Shown one piece after another: positions 33,898 to 41,329 of a DNA stretch of 41,329 nt; positions within the stretch are counted from its first letter, which is position 1; each line of letters begins with the position of its first letter. Source of the stretch: Oscillospiraceae bacterium (GTDB lineage Bacteria; Bacillota; Clostridia; Oscillospirales; CAG-272); contig SVTT01000013.1 of assembly GCA_015063625.1 (NCBI GenBank), positions 1 through 41,329 of the forward strand, in the 5' to 3' direction. Both the position numbers and the translations under genes were made by a program. The notes below the pieces were generated by a model, which worked only from the letters and a program-made list of their open reading frames with translations, ran no database searches and was not told the DNA's origin.

Positions 33898-34208
33898 TTC
33901 TCAATGATCCCCCAAACGATCATTTTCACCGCATCGGGCATGCGCTCGCGCGCCTCGTCGGCAAGCGCCTCGGCTTCCTTTTTCGCCTCCTTGCGGCGCT
34001 TTTCCATCAGCGCCTCGGCGCGTGCGCGGATCTCATCAAGCTCTGCGCGGCACTCCGCCTCGGTTTCGCGCTCGACCTCTGCGCAGTGGGCGCTTCCCTC
34101 GCGCTCGACCTGTGCACGCATCTCGTCTGCCTTTTCGGTTGCGACGCGGCAAAGAACCTGTGCCTGCTCTTCTGCCTGCTTGATGGCGCGGATCGCCTCT
34201 TTTGACAT
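33888..34208 (-). CDS. ntpG: V-type ATP synthase subunit G/H (peripheral stalk coiled coil)
   Basis: A 106-aa, almost wholly helical and charged protein (IKQAEEQAQVLCRVATEKADEMRAQVE...), the expected partner of subunit E. I prefer the ATG at 34208, which has AAGGA about 11 bases upstream; the ATG at 34220 lies directly on that ribosome site. First gene of the operon, read from the promoter at 34289-34317. Confidence 0.85.
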   Translation of the reverse strand: MSKEAIRAIKQAEEQAQVLCRVATEKADEMRAQVEREGSAHCAEVERETEAECRAELDEIRARAEALMEKRRKEAKKEAEALADEARERMPDAVKMIVWGIIEKCQ

Positions 34209-34288
34209 GTATTTCACCATCCTTTTTCGGTTGCTGTGTCGTAGATGATCGAAACGATAATGTTTCGTTATGAATTGCTTAGATTTAT

Positions 34289-34317
34289 ATTATAACCTAT
34301 GTTCTCACGATTTTCAA
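34289..34317 (-). promoter_or_regulatory. Promoter of the V-ATPase operon
   Basis: Minus-strand TTGAAA (34317-34312), a 17-base spacer and perfect TATAAT (34294-34289). The leader (about 80 bases) contains the hairpin CGAAAC-ATTATC-GTTTCG. Confidence 0.8.
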
Positions 34318-34326
34318 GAGGTTTCG

Positions 34327-34827
34327 CTATATTTTTCGCGTGCCCACGCGAGCAGTATCCCCTGCGAGATGCAGCCGTCGGGACCGACGCCCCTCGGACG
34401 GGGTGCGTCCTCCCCTCTTTTTCTTGCCGCGCGACCTTTGAGGCGGCGCTGCCAGCTGGCAGCTCCCGTCACTTCGCCAGTACATCGAAAGACGGCTCTC
34501 CTCCTCCCCCGCCGCACCCCTTGCCAGCCGCGTGGACAGACAGGCAGAAATGCACCCCGTTATGGGGGTTATCTCCAACGAAATCGTATATCTCCAGCCT
34601 CGGAAGCGGGCAAGCTCCCCCTTTGTCAGCAGCTCCTCCAGCTCTGCCGCCGCCCGAGGAAGCAAGAACTCCTCGGCATAGCCGCACAGCGCCTGTACCA
34701 GCTCGCGCACGTGCGCGGCAAGCGCGCTCTCCCCCTCGCATACGGGATAGGAGACCGTCAGCACCGCATTGCCGCCATGCAAGAGAGCGCGCTTGCCCTT
34801 TTTCCACGAAATGTCGCATTTTTCCAT
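34327..34827 (-). CDS. Hypothetical protein, possibly frameshifted near its end
   Basis: 166 aa from the ATG at 34827 (GAGGG 9 bases upstream); the frame is open seven codons further. The first about 120 residues look like a real protein (ALLHGGNAVLTVSYPVCEGE, then FRGWRYTISLEITPITG), resembling small uncharacterised proteins of gut Clostridia. The last about 40 residues are Arg/Gly-rich and unnatural. A neighbouring frame in the same place reads GPDGCISQGILLAWAREKY and stops at 34314. A one-base indel near the A/G-rich stretch at about 34420-34435 would join the two. Function unknown. Confidence 0.5.
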   Translation of the reverse strand: MEKCDISWKKGKRALLHGGNAVLTVSYPVCEGESALAAHVRELVQALCGYAEEFLLPRAAAELEELLTKGELARFRGWRYTISLEITPITGCISACLSTRLARGAAGEEESRLSMYWRSDGSCQLAAPPQRSRGKKKRGGRTPSEGRRSRRLHLAGDTARVGTRKI

Positions 34828-34846
34828 ACCCTTTCGCCCTCTTTTC

Positions 34847-34876
34847 AAAAAACGGGCAGGGGCTGTGCCCCTGCCC
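34847..34876 (-). terminator. GC-rich terminator directly upstream of the hypothetical gene
   Basis: Arms GGGCAGGGGC and GCCCCTGCCC (34854-34863, 34867-34876), then GTTTTTT on the minus strand, ending about 20 bases before the start codon at 34827. It either ends an upstream transcript or attenuates this gene. Confidence 0.65.
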
Positions 34877-34929
34877 TGCTATTCTACATATATGTGCTCC
34901 ACCCCTTAAAATATTCCCTGCGTACCGAG

Positions 34930-35757
34930 CTCCCGCGCTTTGTGCACCCGTTTGTCGGCATCCTCGCAGCACGTTCGGGCATGATCAAACCCGGTAGGGG
35001 TCGGCGCCTTCGACGACCCGTTTGTGGGTACCCTCGCGGCACGTTCGGGCGTGATCAAACCCGGTAGGGGTCGGCGCCCTCGACGACCCGTTTGTCGGCG
35101 CCTTCGACGACCCGTTCATGGTTACCGCCTGTTTGTTACGGGCTGTCGTGGGCGCCAGCCCCTACCATGTATGATATAATTTCAACATTGATCAATCAAA
35201 CCAAGGACCGCGATCATCAAGGGAACAACCGTCGGTCGTTGGCGGTGGAAACAGGGCGCACGCGCACCCGATTTCCCACACCTCGCAGCACGTTCGGGCA
35301 TGATCACCCCCGGTAGGGGTCGGCGCCTCGACGACCCGTTTGTCGGCGCCCTCGACGACCCGTTCATGGTTACCGCCTGTTTGTTACGGGCTGTCGTGGG
35401 CGCCAGCCCCTACCATGTATGATATAATTTCAACATTGGTCAATGAAACCAAGGACCGCGATCATCAAGGGAACAACCGTCGGTCGTTGGCGGTGGAAAC
35501 AGGGCGCACGCGCACCCGATTTCCCACACCCCGCGGTACGTTTGGGTGTGATCAAACCCGGTAGGGGTCGGCGCCCTCGACGACCCGTTTGCCGGCATCC
35601 TCGCAGCACGTTCGGGCATGATCACCCCCGGTAGGGGTCGGCGCCTTCGACGACCCGTTTGTGGGCGCCTTTGCGGCACGTTTATGGTTACCATTTGTTT
35701 GTTACGGGCTGTCGTGGGCGCCAGCCCCTTCCATGTATGATATAATTTCAACATTGG
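34930..35757. repeat. GTAG-foot hairpin array, cluster 4 (70- and 248-bp periods)
   Basis: Non-coding. TCG-type hairpins lie at 34994-35020, 35064-35090, 35313-35338 (one base short), 35561-35587 and 35631-35657. Inverted CTG-type hairpins lie at 35139-35165, 35387-35413 and 35705-35731. Neighbouring TCG copies are 70 bp apart, and a 248-bp block is tandemly repeated (from 35093 and 35341). TATGATATAAT follows each CTG copy. Confidence 0.9.
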
Positions 35758-35941
35758 TCGATCGAATCACGGGTCGCGATCACCGTACGCATCTGATTCC
35801 TTCTGCAAGCAGCACCGCGGTGCTGCTTGCTTTCTTTTCCGCCACCCGCGCTTCCGCCCGTATACCCTGCGCACCCCGCAGAGGGCGTGCTACGGTCGCC
35901 CGTCAATGTGCGTCTTTTCCCTTTATCCGCATCCAAACGTG

Positions 35942-35968
35942 AAAAACCCGCACCGTGTGCGGGTTTTT
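35942..35968. terminator. Bidirectional terminator at the end of the TepA-like gene
   Basis: Perfect AAAAACCCGCAC / GTGCGGGTTTTT arms around CGT, one base past the stop codon of the minus-strand gene. Confidence 0.9.
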
Positions 35969-35969
35969 C

Positions 35970-36644
35970 TCACGCTTCACACATCCCATGAAGTGCCGCA
36001 AGCGCGGCGTCAAGACCGCCCACCTCGTCGATCAGCCCGATCTCGACCGCCTCCTTGCCGTCCACGATGGTACCGATATCGGTGGCGAGCGCATCGGGCT
36101 TCATCATCAGCTCCTCCAGCGTCCTGCGCTCCACCCGTGAATTGCGGCAAACGAACTCCACGATGCGGTCCTGCATATCGCGCAGATAGCGATAGGTCTG
36201 GGGTGCGCCCACCACCACGCCGTTCACTCGCACGGGATGCAGGGTCATGGTGGCGCTGGGTACGATAAAGGATCGCTTTGCCGAAACGGCAAGCGGCACA
36301 CCGATCGAGTGCCCTCCCCCCAGCACCAGCGACACAGTGGGCTTTTTCATGGAAGCGATCATCTCGGCAAGCGCGAGGCCCGCCTCCACATCTCCGCCCA
36401 TGGTATTGAGAATCAGCAGGATCCCCTTCACCGCCTCGTCCTCCTCTGCCGAAACGAGCAGTGGGATGAGGTGCTCATATTTGGTTGCCTTCTGGTTGTC
36501 CGAAAGCAGATAGTGCCCCTCGATCTGACCGATGATGGTCATGCACTGCACACCGCTGCTGCCGCCCCCCGCCAGCACGCTGCCGCTTTTGAAGATCTCC
36601 TCGATCTCGCTCCCCTTTTGCTCGGTCTTGTCTTGCTCGCTCAT
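35970..36644 (-). CDS. tepA: TepA-like ClpP/SppA-family serine protease
   Basis: A 224-aa protein. I start it at the ATG at 36644 behind GAGGGAGAACC. The ClpP/crotonase fold is clear: GILLILNTMGGDVEAGLALAEMI, catalytic S113 in GGGHSIGVP, and H136 in ATMTLHPVRVNG. B. subtilis TepA (YmfB) is a cytosolic ClpP-like peptidase linked to degrading signal peptides and to protein secretion or germination. It lies alone, divergent from the pduL operon and ended by a perfect terminator. Confidence 0.85.
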   Translation of the reverse strand: MSEQDKTEQKGSEIEEIFKSGSVLAGGGSSGVQCMTIIGQIEGHYLLSDNQKATKYEHLIPLLVSAEEDEAVKGILLILNTMGGDVEAGLALAEMIASMKKPTVSLVLGGGHSIGVPLAVSAKRSFIVPSATMTLHPVRVNGVVVGAPQTYRYLRDMQDRIVEFVCRNSRVERRTLEELMMKPDALATDIGTIVDGKEAVEIGLIDEVGGLDAALAALHGMCEA

Positions 36645-36727
36645 GGTTCTCCCTCTCATTTGCAGAATTTTTTCTTATTTTTATCCAAAAAAGTCAGCGA
36701 TATGTGCTTAAAAACTTAAATTTTGCA

Positions 36728-36756
36728 TTTACAAGGGTGGTTTTTTATGTTATAAT
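36728..36756 (+). promoter_or_regulatory. Promoter of the pduL operon
   Basis: TTTACA (36728-36733), a 17-base spacer and TATAAT (36751-36756). The 5' leader has a small ATGCC/GGCAT hairpin. The start codon is about 50 bases downstream. Confidence 0.75.
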
Positions 36757-36813
36757 ATGTGTTGGTAATGCCGACGTGGCATAGCCCAGTCAAAAATCAG
36801 AAGAGGTACTGCG

Positions 36814-37383
36814 ATGGAAAAGAAATTTTTGGTCGAAACCTCGGCCAGACACATTCACGTAACCGCCGAAACGCTTGCCGCCCTCTTTGGCAAGGACGCG
36901 GTTCTGCATAACAAAAAGGACCTCAGCCAGCCCGGTCAGTTTGCCGCAGAGGAAAAGGTGACCCTGCGCGGCCCCAAGGGTGAGCTGAAGGTGTCGATCC
37001 TCGGTCCCACCCGCCCTGCCGATCAGGTAGAGCTCTCCTTTACCGACGCACGCACGCTGGGTCTGAAGGCGGTTCCGATCCGTGAAAGCGGTGACGTCGT
37101 CGGCACACCGGGGCTTGTTCTGGTCGGCCCCGCAGGTGAGGTCGATATGAAGGAGGGTACCATCGTTGCCAAGCGCCACATTCACATGACGCCCGACGAC
37201 GCAAGGGAGTTCGGCGTTGCCGACAAGCAGATCGTCAAGGTGCGCCTGAATACCGCACGCCCCGTCATTTTCGACGATGTGGTGGTCCGCGTTTCCCCCA
37301 AGTTTGCCCTTGCCATGCACATTGATACCGACGAATGCAACGCCGCCGCCGCCTTTGGCGAGGTCTTTGGCGAGATCGTTTGA
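36814..37383 (+). CDS. pduL: PduL-type phosphate acyltransferase
   Basis: A 189-aa PTAC/PduL-family enzyme made of two similar beta-barrel domains. The metal-binding His motifs are SARHIHV (H13, H15) and KRHIHM (H122, H124). It exchanges acyl-CoA and phosphate to acyl phosphate, feeding acetate or propionate kinase for ATP. No microcompartment targeting helix or shell gene is seen, so it probably acts in the cytosol as the house phosphotransacetylase, as in many Clostridia lacking Pta. First gene of a four-gene operon. Confidence 0.92.
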   Translation: MEKKFLVETSARHIHVTAETLAALFGKDAVLHNKKDLSQPGQFAAEEKVTLRGPKGELKVSILGPTRPADQVELSFTDARTLGLKAVPIRESGDVVGTPGLVLVGPAGEVDMKEGTIVAKRHIHMTPDDAREFGVADKQIVKVRLNTARPVIFDDVVVRVSPKFALAMHIDTDECNAAAAFGEVFGEIV

Positions 37384-37400
37384 CATCTAAGGAGGACAAG

Positions 37401-38018
37401 ATGAGAATTTTATTTCAGGGCGACAGCATCACCGATGCGGGTCGCGACAGACGGAACTACTATCACCTCGGCGAGGGCTACCCCAAGTATGCCGCCGCCG
37501 CCATCCGTGCCGCCTTCCCCGATAAAGATTTTGAATTCATCAACCTCGGTATCAGCGGCAACCGTTCGGGGCAGCTCTTTGATCGCTCCAGCACCGACCT
37601 GATCGAGCTTCAGCCCGACATCGTTTCGATCCTGATCGGCATCAACGACGTCTGGCACCGCTTTGAAAAGCACCCCGTGCCCACCACCGACGAGCAGTTT
37701 GAGCTGAATTACCGCACGCTGCTGAAGGAGATCAAAAAGCGCACCGACGCCAAGATCATGATGATCTCCCCCTTCCTGCTCGATGCCGAGAAAAATCAGC
37801 ATCTGCGCGAGGGCTACCTGAGGATCCTGCCCATCGTCCGCCGTCTGGCTGATGAGTTCGCCGACGTCTTTTTGCCCATCAACGAATACTTTGACGAGGC
37901 ACTGAAGACTCAGCCCGAGCCCCTTTATTACTCGGGAGATGCCGTCCACCCCAACAGCAACGGCGCCGCCTTTATCGGCGAGAAGTACGCCGAAGCGATA
38001 AAGCCCCTGATAGTCTAA
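37401..38018 (+). CDS. SGNH/GDSL-family hydrolase
   Basis: A 205-aa protein starting at the ATG at 37401 behind AAGGAGGACAAG. The four SGNH blocks are present: GDS with nucleophile S9, the Gly of LGISGN, the Asn of LIGIND, and DAVH with D180 and H183. It has no signal peptide, so it should act inside the cell, probably as an esterase or deacetylase on a small or sugar ester; the substrate cannot be told. It lies 17 bases after pduL and 22 bases before the NifU-like gene. Confidence 0.88.
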   Translation: MRILFQGDSITDAGRDRRNYYHLGEGYPKYAAAAIRAAFPDKDFEFINLGISGNRSGQLFDRSSTDLIELQPDIVSILIGINDVWHRFEKHPVPTTDEQFELNYRTLLKEIKKRTDAKIMMISPFLLDAEKNQHLREGYLRILPIVRRLADEFADVFLPINEYFDEALKTQPEPLYYSGDAVHPNSNGAAFIGEKYAEAIKPLIV

Positions 38019-38040
38019 TTTATAAAAAGGAGAATACAAC

Positions 38041-38766
38041 ATGAGCAAAGTTAGTGAGTGCCCTTACGCCATGAGCCTTGAAGTGCAAGAGCAGATCAAG
38101 GTCAAAAAGGGCTGCGATCACGGCCCCGCCCCCCTGCCCGAGGAAGGCAAGTGGATCCAGGCAAAGCAGATTTCCGACATTTCGGCTTACACCCACGGTG
38201 TGGGCTGGTGCGCCCCCCAGCAGGGCGCATGCAAGCTTTCGCTGAACGTCAAGAACGGCATCATCGAGGAGGCGCTGGTGGAAACCATCGGCTGCTCCGG
38301 CATGACCCACTCCGCCGCTATGGCAGCAGAGATCCTGCCCGGCAAGACCCTGCTTGAGGCGCTGAACACCGACCTTGTGTGCGACGCCATCAACACCGCT
38401 ATGCGCGAGCTCTTCCTCCAGATCGTTTACGGTCGCTCCCAGTCTGCCTTCTCCGAGGGCGGTCTTGTGATCGGTGCAGGTCTTGAGGACCTCGGCAAGG
38501 GCGCTCGCTCGATGGTCGGCACCATGTACGGCACCAAGGAAAAGGGCGTCCGTTACCTGGAGATGACCGAGGGCTACTGCACCCGCATGGCACTCGACGA
38601 GAATGACGAGGTCGTGGGCTACGAGTTCGTTTCGCTCGGCAAGATGACCGACTTCATCAAGAAGGGCATGGAGCCCAACGAGGCATACGAGAAGTCCAAG
38701 GGTACATACGGTCGCTTTAAGGCTGAGGACGGTGTTGTCAAATACATCGATCCTCGCAAGCAATAA
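38041..38766 (+). CDS. NifU-like Fe-S scaffold protein (GGGtGRT partner)
   Basis: A 241-aa protein. The central part matches the NifU/IscU scaffold fold (VKNGIIEEALVETIGCSGMTHSAAMAAEILPGKTLLEAL), with cysteines at GWCAPQQGACKL and GCSGM as likely cluster ligands. It carries an extra N-terminal CDHGPAPLP segment and a long C-terminal extension. This type is regularly found next to genes for GGGtGRT proteins, as here (18-base gap). Codon choice is narrow, which suggests high expression. The role is presumably Fe-S cluster assembly or delivery; there is no SufS/IscS gene in the window. Confidence 0.8.
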   Translation: MSKVSECPYAMSLEVQEQIKVKKGCDHGPAPLPEEGKWIQAKQISDISAYTHGVGWCAPQQGACKLSLNVKNGIIEEALVETIGCSGMTHSAAMAAEILPGKTLLEALNTDLVCDAINTAMRELFLQIVYGRSQSAFSEGGLVIGAGLEDLGKGARSMVGTMYGTKEKGVRYLEMTEGYCTRMALDENDEVVGYEFVSLGKMTDFIKKGMEPNEAYEKSKGTYGRFKAEDGVVKYIDPRKQ

Positions 38767-38784
38767 GAAAAGGAGGTACGAAAC

Positions 38785-39795
38785 ATGGCACAGTTTGAAG
38801 GTTACGAAAGACGCGAAGCGAAGATCCTCGCCACGCTGAACAAATACGGTATCTCCTCCATCGACGAATGCAAGGAGATCTGCGACAAGCTGGGGATCGA
38901 CCCCTACACCATCGTGCAGGAGACCCAGCCCATCTGCTTTGAGAACGCCAAGTGGGCATACATCGTCGGTGCTGCCATCGCGATCAAGGAGGCTGAGAGA
39001 ACCGGCGACAAGTCCGCCGCCACCGCTGCCGCCAACATCGGCATCGGTCTGCAGAGCTTCTGCATTCCCGGCTCGGTTGCAGAGAACCGCCTGGTCGGTC
39101 TTGGTCACGGCAACCTCGGCAAGATGCTCCTCTCCGAGGAGACCGAGTGCTTCTGCTTCCTCGCAGGTCACGAGTCCTTTGCTGCCGCAGAGGGCGCGAT
39201 CAAGATCGCTCTCAACGCCAACAAGGTGCGTGTAAAGCCCCTTCGCGTCATCCTCAACGGTCTTGGCAAGGACGCCGCTTACATCATCTCCCGTATCAAC
39301 GGCTTTACCTACTGCCGCACCGAGTTTGACCCCTACACCGAGACCGTCAAGGTCGTGGAGAGAAAGGCATTCTCCAAGGGCGCTCGCGCCGCTGTCAACT
39401 GCTATGGTTCTGACAACGTGCCCGAGGGTGTTGCCATCATGAAGCTGGAGAACGTCGGCGTTTCCATCACCGGTAACTCCACCAACCCCACGAGATTCCA
39501 GCACCCCGTTGCAGGCACCTACAAGAAGTGGTGTGTCGAGAACGGCAAGAGCTACTTCTCGGTTGCATCGGGCGGCGGCACGGGCAGAACCCTGCACCCC
39601 GATAACATGGCAGCAGGCCCTGCTTCCTACGGCATGACCGATACCATGGGCAGAATGCACTCCGACGCACAGTTCGCAGGCTCCTCCTCGGTGCCCGCAC
39701 ACGTTGAGATGATGGGTCTCATCGGCGCAGGTAACAACCCCATGGTAGGCATGACCGTGGCAGTTGCAGTTGCTATTGAGGAGAGCTACAAATAA
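38785..39795 (+). CDS. GGGtGRT protein (family of unknown function)
   Basis: A 336-aa protein carrying the name-giving motif SGGGTGRT at about residues 271-278. The ATG at 38785 follows AAAAGGAGG. Cysteines at ECKEICDKL, QPICFENAKW, ETECFCF and NCYGSDN could bind metal or a cluster handed over by the NifU-like protein. It has no membrane segment or signal peptide. The family is conserved in Clostridia and Bacteroidetes, but to my knowledge has no established activity. Strongly biased codons (GAG, AAG, ATC, AAC) suggest it is abundant. Confidence 0.88.
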   Translation: MAQFEGYERREAKILATLNKYGISSIDECKEICDKLGIDPYTIVQETQPICFENAKWAYIVGAAIAIKEAERTGDKSAATAAANIGIGLQSFCIPGSVAENRLVGLGHGNLGKMLLSEETECFCFLAGHESFAAAEGAIKIALNANKVRVKPLRVILNGLGKDAAYIISRINGFTYCRTEFDPYTETVKVVERKAFSKGARAAVNCYGSDNVPEGVAIMKLENVGVSITGNSTNPTRFQHPVAGTYKKWCVENGKSYFSVASGGGTGRTLHPDNMAAGPASYGMTDTMGRMHSDAQFAGSSSVPAHVEMMGLIGAGNNPMVGMTVAVAVAIEESYK

Positions 39796-39826
39796 TCCTT
39801 GATTTTCAAGGCTTTTGGAACGATTC

Positions 39827-39897
39827 GTAGGGGCGAACAGTGTTCGCCCGCGGGCGTTCGTCCCCCCCCGGCAACGCCGGGGGGCATCGCCCCCACA
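39827..39897. repeat. GTAG-foot hairpin of the GGGCGAAC type plus GC-rich hairpin
   Basis: GTAG followed by GGGCGAAC-AGT-GTTCGCCC (39827-39850) is a third subtype of the hairpin family, with an 8-bp stem; from memory similar elements are frequent in Clostridia. A CCCCCCCGGC-AAC-GCCGGGGGG hairpin follows at about 39863-39885. Confidence 0.7.
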
Positions 39898-39914
39898 AAA
39901 TCACAAATAAAAAG

Positions 39915-39966
39915 TTGGACACATCATTTACGTGTTTTTGCACGATGATGTGTCCAATGTTTTTTA
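39915..39966. terminator. Terminator of the pduL-GGGtGRT operon
   Basis: Perfect arms TTGGACACATCAT (39915-39927) and ATGATGTGTCCAA (39945-39957) with an inner CGTG/CACG stem, followed by TGTTTTTT. The A tract on the other side lets it serve the convergent AraC gene too. Confidence 0.9.
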
Positions 39967-40018
39967 TTTAAGCGGAAATTTTTGGCAAATAATTGAAGAA
40001 AATTCAGAAGGAGTCATT

Positions 40019-40858
40019 TTATTCAACTGTTTTTTGCTCTCTGTATTTTTTAGGTGTCATTCCCGTTTCACGCTTGAACGCGCGGGTAAAATAATTGGCG
40101 TCCGCATATCCAACAACAGAAGCGATATCAGATATCATGCTATCGGTCTCAAGTAAGAGCTTTTTCGCTTTTTTCATTCGTTGCTCTTGTATATAGTCCG
40201 AAATTCCCATACCGAACTCGGATCTCGAGACTGCATAGAGCTTACTTTTTGATATGTATAGCATCTTGCACAGAGTTCCTATCGCAAGATCTCCGTCAAT
40301 ATGATGATCTATATATTTTCTGAGCCTTGCGCCAAGTCCACCGTCACGCTTTACTATTATGTTATTGGTATACAGATAGCATATACACATAGTCAGAACA
40401 CCGATCGCGGAGTCTAAAAAATCACGGCTTGAGAGCTTTATTTTATCAAGCTCGGATAAAAGCGTAGACTTATTTACGCCGTATTTTTCTTCGGCAAGAT
40501 CTATAAGCGCCCGTACCTTGTCGGTGTCACCCTCCATAAGTATTTGACCTATCATCATATACCCGATTATAACTCCGTTTTCTACGATCGGGGTGATTAT
40601 CTCGGATAAGCCCATATGACATTTATATACGTACGGCTTCATGGTTTTGTCGCAGGCGTCGAAGCCTCGATTGTCACATTCAAAGCATTTCTCGGTAAGG
40701 CTTGGGCATTTCCTTATTTTCTCGCAGAATTCGCACATCGATAAGGGGTAGGAATACAAAAATCTTCTGTCCGCGTCGTAGAGCACGGTCTTTATACCCG
40801 CTATATTGTAAAAATCCTTCGTTGCTCTGATCAGCTCGGGCATCATAACGTCAAGCAT
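40019..40858 (-). CDS. PocR-domain AraC-family regulator
   Basis: A 279-aa protein. I start it at the ATG at 40858 behind AAGGAGAAGG; the frame is open 13 codons further. Residues about 1-160 form a PocR sensory domain with the typical cysteine cluster (CEFCEKIRKCPS...CFECDNRGF) and ITPIVENGVIIGYMMIGQI. Residues 175-279 are an AraC double HTH (YISKSKLYAVSRSEFGMGISDYI, SDIASVVGYADANYFTRAFKRETG). PocR domains bind small ligands such as diols or sugars. It is divergent from a glycoside hydrolase gene with fully overlapping promoters, so it probably controls sugar use. Codons are more A/T-rich than in the operons to the left. Confidence 0.9.
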   Translation of the reverse strand: MLDVMMPELIRATKDFYNIAGIKTVLYDADRRFLYSYPLSMCEFCEKIRKCPSLTEKCFECDNRGFDACDKTMKPYVYKCHMGLSEIITPIVENGVIIGYMMIGQILMEGDTDKVRALIDLAEEKYGVNKSTLLSELDKIKLSSRDFLDSAIGVLTMCICYLYTNNIIVKRDGGLGARLRKYIDHHIDGDLAIGTLCKMLYISKSKLYAVSRSEFGMGISDYIQEQRMKKAKKLLLETDSMISDIASVVGYADANYFTRAFKRETGMTPKKYREQKTVE

Positions 40859-40924
40859 ACCTTCTCCTTGTCTCATTTTTGATTTTAAAAAAACCAAAAT
40901 GCTATTTTCCCGTCTTAATATGCA

Positions 40925-40956
40925 TTGATTATACTACTTTTTTGTGATAAAATCAA
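40925..40956. promoter_or_regulatory. Face-to-face overlapping promoters, araC-type gene / glycoside hydrolase
   Basis: Plus strand: TTGATT (40925-40930), 17 bases, TAAAAT (40948-40953) with TG before it. Minus strand: TTGATT (40956-40951), 17 bases, TATAAT (40933-40928). Each -10 overlaps the other -35, so the two polymerases exclude each other. Confidence 0.75.
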
Positions 40957-40985
40957 GAAAAAATCAAAAATAAAAGGAGCAGATT

Positions 40986-41329
40986 ATGTGGTACGAAAGA
41001 TCATACAGACGTCACCTGCTGGATATGCATATAGATGACTGGGATCCCACATTTCTCTCGGAGTTCTCCGGGGAGGAATACGTTAAAAACCTGAAGATCG
41101 CTAAGATTCAAAGCGCAATGATATATCTTCAATCTCACGTCGGTCTTTGCAATTATCCCACGAAAACGGGCAAGATGCATCACGCGTTTATCGGACGTGA
41201 GAATACCTTCAAGGAGCTTATATCCTCCTGCCGCGCGGAGGGGATCTCGGTTACGGGATATTACAGCCTCATTTATAATAATTGGGCTTATGACAATCAT
41301 CCCGAGTGGAGAATAGTGAAAGCCGAGGA
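40986..41329 (+). CDS. Glycoside hydrolase-like protein (GHL6/fucosidase-like), N-terminal part
   Basis: The ATG at 40986 follows AAAAGGAG and the frame is open for 114 codons to the window end. The sequence begins MWYERSYRRHLLDMHIDDWD and contains KIQSAMIYLQSHVGLCNYPT, HHAFIGREN and GYYSLIYNNWAYDNHPEW. This is the N-terminal part of a TIM barrel similar to the hypothetical glycosyl hydrolase 6 group, often annotated as alpha-L-fucosidase or beta-galactosidase-like. The catalytic residues lie beyond the window. There is no signal peptide, so it is likely intracellular and acts on imported oligosaccharides under PocR-AraC control. Confidence 0.8.
   Translation, partial: MWYERSYRRHLLDMHIDDWDPTFLSEFSGEEYVKNLKIAKIQSAMIYLQSHVGLCNYPTKTGKMHHAFIGRENTFKELISSCRAEGISVTGYYSLIYNNWAYDNHPEWRIVKAE

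Noticed and set aside
34270-35067. Plus-strand open frame of 265 codons
   Set aside because: It is antisense to the ntp promoter and hypothetical gene and ends in repeats; there is no ribosome site.

Overview
The window looks like the chromosome of an anaerobic, gut-type, spore-forming Clostridia member, probably Oscillospirales or Christensenellales. The reasons are two sporulation genes (spoIVB, spoIIIAH), a nine-gene V-type ATPase operon, a split transketolase, a PduL-type phosphotransacylase and a GGGtGRT/NifU-like pair. Protein-coding DNA is mostly GC-rich. The two ends (about 1-2850 and 40000-41329) use more A/T-rich codons.

Layout: (1) 1-2879 is the right end of an integrated prophage or other integrative element. 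It carries an LRR-repeat protein, a Cro/CI-like divergent switch, a short ImmA/IrrE-type metalloprotease, a membrane protein and a tyrosine integrase. It ends in a 28-nt tRNA 3' fragment, probably from tRNA-Gly, that marks the attachment site. (2) 2880-3734 is repeat-filled intergenic DNA. (3) 3735-8775 (minus) is a MarR / ABC / ABC / EIQT-protein operon. (4) spoIVB follows on the plus strand, then a 251-bp tandem repeat block. (5) 10895-13887 (minus) holds transketolase N and C subunits, an RNHCP protein and MscS. (6) 14116-14178 is a cluster of DnaA-box-like 9-mers. (7) 14812-15203 (minus) is a promoter, a long structured leader, a terminator/antiterminator switch and a 58-aa cysteine-rich protein. 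It is followed by tRNA-Thr(CGU) and an isolated spoIIIAH with a sigma-E-like promoter. (8) 16665-22931 (plus) is a second MarR/ABC/ABC operon, then a B12-binding radical SAM protein and an SDR oxidoreductase. (9) 23082-24866 (minus) is a lipoprotein alkaline phosphatase. (10) 25420-34208 (minus) is the V-ATPase operon G-I-K-E-C-F-A-B-D, whose K subunit carries the Na+ ligand set. (11) 35970-36644 (minus) is a TepA/ClpP-like protease. (12) 36814-39795 (plus) is an operon of PduL, SGNH hydrolase, NifU-like scaffold and GGGtGRT protein. (13) 40019-41329 is a PocR-AraC regulator divergent from a glycoside hydrolase that runs off the window.

Two signals stand out. The first is the attenuator-like leader at 15009-15168. 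It has its own promoter, an approximately 104-nt imperfect hairpin and an 11-bp antiterminator that excludes an intrinsic terminator; I do not recognise it as a known riboswitch class. The second is a family of about 21 intergenic hairpins with a GTAG foot, in two subtypes. The subtypes differ by two compensated base pairs and are often placed in inverted orientation, as in REP/BIME elements. Most long gaps between genes are built from these hairpins in 70-, 248- and 251-bp tandem arrangements.
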